From NCBI GenBank assembly GCA_030641465.1, contig DAOWHK010000086.1, positions 1 through 10,390 of the forward strand: a stretch of 10,390 nucleotides of DNA, written 5' to 3'. The DNA comes from Parachlamydiales bacterium. GTDB taxonomy: Bacteria; Chlamydiota; Chlamydiia; Chlamydiales; Simkaniaceae. This document shows, one piece after another, positions 5,589 through 10,390 of the stretch (position 1 is its first letter; every line of letters begins with the position of its first letter). Below the pieces are notes generated by a model. That model was not told where the DNA came from. It searched no databases and saw nothing but the letters and a program-made list of their open reading frames with translations. The translations under genes were made by a program, and so were the position numbers.

Positions 5589-6368
5589 ATGAAAAATACG
5601 TATTTTTTGGGGACAGTTCTTCCGGAGCTTGTGATTGATGCAGAGCCTGATTTGCAATTTCAAGAGTTAATAAATTTATTCCGCATGAATATGAGTCAAT
5701 CTGACCTTGATAAGGTTGCAATAATTCGGACCTTTATTGATTTAGAAAATATCAAGCGGTTTCTGCAAAATATTGAACTTGATTCTAGGGGAAATTTAAC
5801 GGAAAAGCAACTTGATGAGGCCCTTCTTAACAAAGAAACTTTACCAAGTTATGTCTTCGATCTGTTTGATCAATATGAAACTACAAAAGAAAGGCTTTCT
5901 CATTTTTCGAGAATTTTTGTAGAATTTTTTAAAGACCCTAATAATCAAAAGGGGAAATTTCTTACATTCTATTTTAATTTTGAAAGAGAGTGGAGGCAGA
6001 TGTTGGTTGGTTACCGCGCAAAAAAACTTGGGCGCGATCTCATTACTGAACTTCAATATGAAGATTTTGGAGACCCTTTTGTTGCCGAAATTCTCGCGCA
6101 AAAAGATAGTGCACAGTTCGAATTTCCCTATGAGTATGAGGATTTGGGGCTTATGCTTTCAAGTGGGGACGAGAGTCCTCTTGGTCAATATAAAATGATG
6201 GTGAAATTTCGCTTTGATAAAATCAAGGCCTTTGTGGAAAACACGCCTTTTTCTATCGATTGGACCTTAGCTTATTTGACGATGTTTAACTTAGTTCATG
6301 ATTATCATGCTTTAGATAATACAAAAGGGCAAAAATTATTAAACCTGGTGCTTAAGGAATCTGTATGA
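5589..6368 (+). CDS. DUF2764 V-ATPase-associated protein (CT309-like)
   Basis: The 259-aa product begins MKNTYFLGTVLPELVI, like the short N-terminal pattern (YYFL..LP.L) of DUF2764 proteins, which lie between subunits E and A in the V-ATPase operons of chlamydiae, spirochaetes and Bacteroidetes. It is largely helical, with charged segments such as KRFLQNIELDSRGNLTEKQL and a central FNFEREWRQMLVGYRAKKLG. There is no signal peptide or membrane helix, so it should be cytosolic. Its place in the operon is where archaeal-type operons carry subunit C (the connector between rotor shaft and membrane ring), and no subunit C or F gene is visible here. I infer that it serves a related connector role; this is not shown by the sequence. 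It starts directly after the atpE stop, and its TGA overlaps the first possible ATG of atpA (ATGA). Confidence 0.78.
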   Translation: MKNTYFLGTVLPELVIDAEPDLQFQELINLFRMNMSQSDLDKVAIIRTFIDLENIKRFLQNIELDSRGNLTEKQLDEALLNKETLPSYVFDLFDQYETTKERLSHFSRIFVEFFKDPNNQKGKFLTFYFNFEREWRQMLVGYRAKKLGRDLITELQYEDFGDPFVAEILAQKDSAQFEFPYEYEDLGLMLSSGDESPLGQYKMMVKFRFDKIKAFVENTPFSIDWTLAYLTMFNLVHDYHALDNTKGQKLLNLVLKESV

Positions 6369-6385
6369 ACGAAAGGAAAAATCTA

Positions 6386-8146
6386 ATGGAAAAAAAAGGG
6401 TCAACTGGCCAAGTTGTAAAGGCATTTGGAAATTTGATTCATGTGCGCTTTGATAGTCATATTGCACAAGGTGAGCTTGGTTTTGTAAAAATTGGAGACG
6501 ACTATCTCAAAGCTGAAGTAATTGAGATTGCTGGAGATGAAGCAAAACTTCAAGTATTTGAAGACACTAGAGGGGTACAATTTGGAACGCCTGTTGAATT
6601 CACAACATTTTTACTTGAGGCAGAACTTGGGCCAGGGCTTCTTAGTTCCATTTTTGATGGTTTGCAAAATCCCCTTGAAAAAGTAGCTGATGCTACAGGA
6701 CTATTTTTATCCCGTGGAACCTATATAGTGCCTCTTGATCGCGACAAACACTGGACCTATCAACCTACGGCAAAAATTGGTGATATTTTAGAAAGAGGTG
6801 ACGAAATCGGTTATGTAATGGAAGGGCGCTTCCATCACTGCATAATGTTGCCATTTATTTTGACTGGAAAATATACGATTATTTCTATGAAACCCGCTGG
6901 TTCCTATGCAATTGATGAGATCATTGCTACTGTGGCCTCTGAAGATGGAAAAGAAAAAACGATAAGTATGGTGCAAAAATGGCCAATTAAAGCCTCTTTG
7001 TTGATCGGCAAGAAAATCAAAGCATCAAAAATGATGGATACTGGATCGCGCTCCATAGATACGCAATTTCCAATATTAAAAGGGGGAACATTTTGCTCAC
7101 CTGGACCTTTTGGAGCTGGAAAAACCGTTTTGCAGCATCATTTATCTAAATTTTCCTCAGTAGATCTTGTTGTAATTACTGCATGTGGAGAGCGCGCTGG
7201 AGAAGTTGTGGAGGTATTAAAAACCTTCCCTCACCTTATTGACCCACATACATCAGAGTCTTTGATGAGTCGGACAGTGATGATATGTAATACTTCTTCG
7301 ATGCCAGTTGCTGCAAGAGAGGCCTCTGTATATATGGGAGCTACCATCGCTGAGTATTATCGGCAAATGGGACTTGATATTTTACTTCTTGCTGATTCTA
7401 CATCCAGATGGGCGCAAGCAATGCGTGAGATGTCAGGTAAATTAGAAGAAATTCCTGGGGAAGAAGCTTTTCCTGCTTATTTAGGATCTCGCATTGCAGC
7501 ATTTTATGAGCGCTCAGGTGTAATTACATTAAAAAATGGAAAACTTGGTTCATTGACAATTGGAGGGACCGTTTCTCCTGCAGGGGGTAACTTTGAAGAG
7601 CCGGTGACTCAAGCAACGCTATCTGTTGTTGGAGCATTTCACGGTCTTTCTAGAGCAAGATCTGATGCAAGGAAATATCCTGCGATAGATCCACTCATTT
7701 CCTGGTCAAAATATATTGATGATGTCGGAAAAGATTTAAAAGATCGGATTGAAGGGTGGTCTGATATGTCAAAAGCGGCCGCAAATTTTCTTGTAAAAGG
7801 GGATGAAATTGGAAAACGGATGGAAGTCGTTGGCGAAGAGGGGATCACTATTGACGATTTGACAGTTTACCTAAAATCAGAGCTCTATGAATTTGCTTAT
7901 CTTCAACAAAATGCCTTTGATAAAGAAGATGAGTATTGCCCCCTTGATAGGCAAATTGAACTTGTTAAGCTTGTGCAAGCAATTTTTAATACATCCTTTT
8001 CTTTCGAATCTCAAGATGAAGCAAGAACTTATTTTTTAAATCTTCAAAACGATATTAAGAACATGAATTTTATGCCTTTTAATTCTAGCGGTTATACTAA
8101 TACTTATAATCAAATTAAAGAGCGCATAAATCACGCAGGTACATAA
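6386..8146 (+). CDS. atpA: V-type ATP synthase catalytic subunit A
   Basis: Subunit A binds and hydrolyses (or makes) ATP in the V1/A1 head. The 586-aa product has the expected order: N-terminal beta barrel ([18 protein letters not shown]), the bulge domain specific to A subunits (about residues 110-190), Walker A GPFGAGKT (residues 240-247), [13 protein letters not shown], Walker B-type [38 protein letters not shown], and a C-terminal helical domain ([20 protein letters not shown]). Chlamydial A subunits share the Pro after the first P-loop Gly, unlike GAFG in many archaea. Two starts are possible: ATG at 6365, overlapping the previous TGA with AAGGAA five bases away, and ATG at 6386 with AAAGGA eight bases away. 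I choose 6386 because the product then begins [15 protein letters not shown], close to homologues, but 593 aa cannot be ruled out. Its TAA shares one base with the atpB start. Confidence 0.97.
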   Translation: MEKKGSTGQVVKAFGNLIHVRFDSHIAQGELGFVKIGDDYLKAEVIEIAGDEAKLQVFEDTRGVQFGTPVEFTTFLLEAELGPGLLSSIFDGLQNPLEKVADATGLFLSRGTYIVPLDRDKHWTYQPTAKIGDILERGDEIGYVMEGRFHHCIMLPFILTGKYTIISMKPAGSYAIDEIIATVASEDGKEKTISMVQKWPIKASLLIGKKIKASKMMDTGSRSIDTQFPILKGGTFCSPGPFGAGKTVLQHHLSKFSSVDLVVITACGERAGEVVEVLKTFPHLIDPHTSESLMSRTVMICNTSSMPVAAREASVYMGATIAEYYRQMGLDILLLADSTSRWAQAMREMSGKLEEIPGEEAFPAYLGSRIAAFYERSGVITLKNGKLGSLTIGGTVSPAGGNFEEPVTQATLSVVGAFHGLSRARSDARKYPAIDPLISWSKYIDDVGKDLKDRIEGWSDMSKAAANFLVKGDEIGKRMEVVGEEGITIDDLTVYLKSELYEFAYLQQNAFDKEDEYCPLDRQIELVKLVQAIFNTSFSFESQDEARTYFLNLQNDIKNMNFMPFNSSGYTNTYNQIKERINHAGT

Positions 8147-9450
8147 TGAATAAAGTATATGATAGGATTACAAATATTCGTGGGAATTTAATCACGGTAA
8201 ACGCCGAAAAAATTTCTCTTGGAGAAATTGCCAAAATCCACAACTCTTCTGGGAAATCTGTTTTAGCTTCTGTTCTTAGCATAGACAGGGAACAAATCAC
8301 CCTTCAGACATTCGAGAGCACTCGTGGAATTTCTACAGGGGATCACGTCACTTTTCTTGGAAAACAGGTGCAGGCAATCACTGGAGACGCCCTTCTCGGT
8401 CGTCGATTTAATGGTATTGGAGATCCAATTGATGATGGGCCAAAAGCTGAAGGCGTAGCCGTAGATATTGGAAAACCTTCCTTTAATCCTGTGCGTCGCA
8501 TCGTGCCCCATCAGCTCGTGCGCACAAATATTCCGATGATTGATGTGTTTAATTGCCTTGTAAAATCGCAAAAAATTCCTATTTTTTCTGTTGCAGGAGA
8601 GCCATACAATGAACTACTCATGCGTATTGCTAACCAAACCGATGCGGATGTTGTCGTCATTGGAGGAATGGGACTGCGGTTTGATGATTATCAAGCATTT
8701 ATAGATAATGCAGAAAAATCTGGATCGATGGAAAAAACAGTCATGTACATCCATAAGGCAACGGAGCCTGCTGTTGAATGCGTACTTGTTCCAGACATGG
8801 TTCTTGCATGCGCAGAGCAATTTGCTGTGCAGGATAAAGATGTCCTTGTTCTTTTAACCGATATGACAGCTTTTGCAGACTCGATTAAAGAAATCATGAT
8901 TACAATGGATCAAATTCCGTCAAATCGGGGATACCCTGGATCTCTCTATTCAGATTTAGCAGCTCGTTATGAAAAAGCGGTAGATATTGATGGAAGTGGC
9001 TCGATTACAATTATTTCTGTGACAACCATGCCAGGTGGGGATGTTACTCATCCGATTCCTGATAATACGGGATATATTACGGAGGGGCAATTTTATTTGC
9101 ACTCTGGAAGTATCGATCCCTTTGGTTCACTTTCAAGACTGAAGCAACAAGTGATTGGCACGGTTACGCGTCAAGATCATGGAGATATTGCCAACGCACA
9201 AATTCGCCTTTATGCTGAGTCAAAAAAAGCAAGAGAGCGAGAAGGTATGGGATTTAAACTTTCAAAATGGGATGAAAAACTCCTGAATTATTCCTTTCTT
9301 TTTGAGGAAAGAATGATGAACCTTGAAGTAAATATCCCGATTGAAAAGGCATTGAATTTAGGGTGGGAGACACTTGCTGAGTGTTTTGAAGTTAATGAGG
9401 TAGGGATCAAAAAAGCTTTAACTGATAAATATTGGCCGAGGCAAGCTTAA
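8146..9450 (+). CDS. atpB: V-type ATP synthase subunit B
   Basis: Subunit B is the non-catalytic nucleotide-binding partner of A in the A3B3 head. The 434-aa product matches the family length (about 438 aa in Chlamydia). It shows the N-terminal barrel, [37 protein letters not shown], a degenerate P-loop region [20 protein letters not shown] without the Walker A lysine (as usual for B), [55 protein letters not shown] with [13 protein letters not shown], and the C-terminal [16 protein letters not shown]. The Ser-x-Ser/Arg region that completes the catalytic site is present ([17 protein letters not shown]). ATG at 8146 overlaps the atpA TAA by one base (TAATG), so translation is probably coupled. 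Only a weak AGG lies upstream. The stop is two bases before the atpD GTG. Confidence 0.97.
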   Translation: MNKVYDRITNIRGNLITVNAEKISLGEIAKIHNSSGKSVLASVLSIDREQITLQTFESTRGISTGDHVTFLGKQVQAITGDALLGRRFNGIGDPIDDGPKAEGVAVDIGKPSFNPVRRIVPHQLVRTNIPMIDVFNCLVKSQKIPIFSVAGEPYNELLMRIANQTDADVVVIGGMGLRFDDYQAFIDNAEKSGSMEKTVMYIHKATEPAVECVLVPDMVLACAEQFAVQDKDVLVLLTDMTAFADSIKEIMITMDQIPSNRGYPGSLYSDLAARYEKAVDIDGSGSITIISVTTMPGGDVTHPIPDNTGYITEGQFYLHSGSIDPFGSLSRLKQQVIGTVTRQDHGDIANAQIRLYAESKKAREREGMGFKLSKWDEKLLNYSFLFEERMMNLEVNIPIEKALNLGWETLAECFEVNEVGIKKALTDKYWPRQA

Positions 9451-9452
9451 TA

Positions 9453-10082
9453 GTGACGCAAATTAAACTTACAAAAAATGAGCTTCGCGATCAACAATTT
9501 AAACTTGGTCAACTCCAGAAATATTTGCCGACACTGCAACTGAAAAAAGCGATGCTTCAAGCAGAAGTTAATAATGCACAAACAGAACTTGATGAGCTAA
9601 CAGTTGAATATGAGAAAATAGAAAAAAGTGTTGAGAGGTTTCAATCTCTTTTAACGGACGTTGATGCATTAAATGTATTTCCAGCTTTAGAAATTAAGGA
9701 AGTTGTAAAGACTTATGAAAATATTGCGGGAGTGGATATCCCATCTTTTAAACAAGTTGTTTTTCATCCACCTCAGTATGTATTATTTGACACAGGGCTC
9801 TGGATTGATCAAGCAATTACAGAACTTCAATCTCTTTCCACTGCCCGCCAAAAAATCCTTGTTGTAGAAGAAAAGAAAAAGGCCCTTGAAAAAGAACTAC
9901 GCGAAGTATCTATTCGAGTAAACCTATTTGAAAAAATCATGATTCCAAGAACTTTGACAAATATCAAAAAAATCAAAGTGTTTTTAGGGGATCAGCAGCT
10001 GGCAGCCGTTGCGACATCAAAAGTTGCCAAGCAAAAAGTCCTGCTTCGAAAACAAAAGGCTCTAGAGGAAGAATACGCATGA
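9453..10082 (+). CDS. atpD: V-type ATP synthase subunit D
   Basis: Subunit D is the central shaft of the rotor that turns inside the A3B3 head. The 209-aa product has the two long antiparallel coiled-coil arms expected of the family: an N-terminal arm from about residue 5 to 70 (KLTKNELRDQQFKLGQLQKY, then LPTLQLKKAMLQAEVNNAQT) and a C-terminal arm from about 130 to 209 (KKALEKELREVSIRVNLFEK, then IMIPRTLTNIKKIKVFLGDQ). The phrase KLTKN near the start and the LPTL-LKKA-LQ motif are typical. The GTG at 9453 is taken as the start because the product then begins MTQIKLTKNEL like homologues, and GAGG lies 11 bases upstream. A longer frame from TTG at 9432 would overlap atpB and add seven residues, with no support. 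The TGA overlaps the ATG of atpI (ATGA). Confidence 0.93.
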   Translation: MTQIKLTKNELRDQQFKLGQLQKYLPTLQLKKAMLQAEVNNAQTELDELTVEYEKIEKSVERFQSLLTDVDALNVFPALEIKEVVKTYENIAGVDIPSFKQVVFHPPQYVLFDTGLWIDQAITELQSLSTARQKILVVEEKKKALEKELREVSIRVNLFEKIMIPRTLTNIKKIKVFLGDQQLAAVATSKVAKQKVLLRKQKALEEEYA

Positions 10083-10390
10083 TTGTCAACATGAAAAAAT
10101 ACCTATTTATCGGTGTTCAAGAAGATTTGAATCAATTTTTTCATAAGGCGCAAAAACTTGGGTTTATTGAATTTATTGCAGAAAGTGGAAGGAAATCTGC
10201 TGACTATCCAAAGCATGTGGAAAACCTTCTTTTAGCGATAAAAATATTAAGAAAACAACCGAGCATCAAACCCTATTCTCTCATCGATATCAAAGATTCT
10301 GAAAAAGTAGCATCTAGAGTTATTGAACTACGAAATTTACTTGAAAAAATGGACGAGCAAAAAAGATATTTGCAAGCAGAAATTCTTAGA
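10079..10390 (+). CDS. atpI: V-type ATP synthase subunit I (N-terminal part)
   Basis: The first 104 codons of subunit I (subunit a in eukaryotes) are present; the gene runs off the window. Subunit I is the membrane stator that carries the ion half-channels and anchors the peripheral stalks. The visible part covers only the cytosolic N-terminal domain: MIVNMKKYLFIGVQEDLNQF, FHKAQKLGFIEFIAESGRKS, and a helical charged region starting VENLLLAIKIL and ending in a coiled coil (VIELRNLLEKMDEQKRYLQA). This matches the family opening, in which a short strand, a helix and the G-x-x-EFI phrase precede a long coiled-coil arm. No transmembrane helix is reached. ATG at 10079 overlaps the atpD TGA; a second ATG at 10091 (MKKYLF) is an equally possible start. 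Confidence 0.9.
   Translation, partial: MIVNMKKYLFIGVQEDLNQFFHKAQKLGFIEFIAESGRKSADYPKHVENLLLAIKILRKQPSIKPYSLIDIKDSEKVASRVIELRNLLEKMDEQKRYLQAEILR

Noticed and set aside
9432..9452. TTG start for atpD adding seven residues
   Set aside because: Homologues begin at the KLTKN segment; the GTG at 9453 fits both this and the operon spacing.

Overview
The window comes from a member of the phylum Chlamydiota, most likely an amoeba-associated 'environmental' lineage rather than Chlamydiaceae. The evidence is the set of neighbours: the end of rpoC, a transaldolase gene, and a V-type (A/V) ATPase operon in the order E, DUF2764 protein, A, B, D, I. From memory, Chlamydia trachomatis has the same neighbourhood (CT314 rpoC, CT313 tal, two small genes, then CT310-CT304 for the V-ATPase). 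The A subunit also has the chlamydial-type P-loop GPFGAGKT. A reverse-strand gene with an F-box-like N-terminus points to an amoeba-associated host range.

Layout. Positions 1-642 (+) hold the C-terminal 213 codons of RNA polymerase beta', followed by a strong intrinsic terminator at 681-713. Positions 714-1349 (-) hold the F-box-like gene, convergent with rpoC and sharing that terminator. Positions 1350-1864 are a 515-base gap without a convincing gene. The gap contains inverted repeats, a G-rich patch and a short decayed copy of the 3' end of a transaldolase gene (1573-1641). Positions 1865-4800 (-) form a likely five-gene cluster, read right to left: a small exported one-helix protein (81 aa), a 262-aa exported protein with a possible PsbP/Mog1-like domain, a second small exported one-helix protein (84 aa), a lipoprotein (163 aa), and transaldolase (311 aa). 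Two of these genes appear to start at TTG. Positions 4801-4961 are the divergent promoter region.

Positions 4962-10390 (+) are the V-ATPase operon. Its genes abut or overlap by 1-4 bases (TAG|ATG, ATGA, TAATG, ATGA), or are 2 bases apart (atpB-atpD). This suggests one transcript with translational coupling. AtpA and AtpB form the catalytic head, AtpD the central rotor shaft, AtpE the peripheral stalk and AtpI (cut off at the window end) the membrane stator. The DUF2764 protein sits where other V-ATPase operons encode subunit C, and no separate subunit C or F gene is visible.

The observations most worth following are the F-box-like candidate effector between housekeeping genes, the diverged transaldolase remnant beside it, the paired small exported proteins with similar layout, and the DUF2764 protein in place of the canonical V-ATPase connector subunits.
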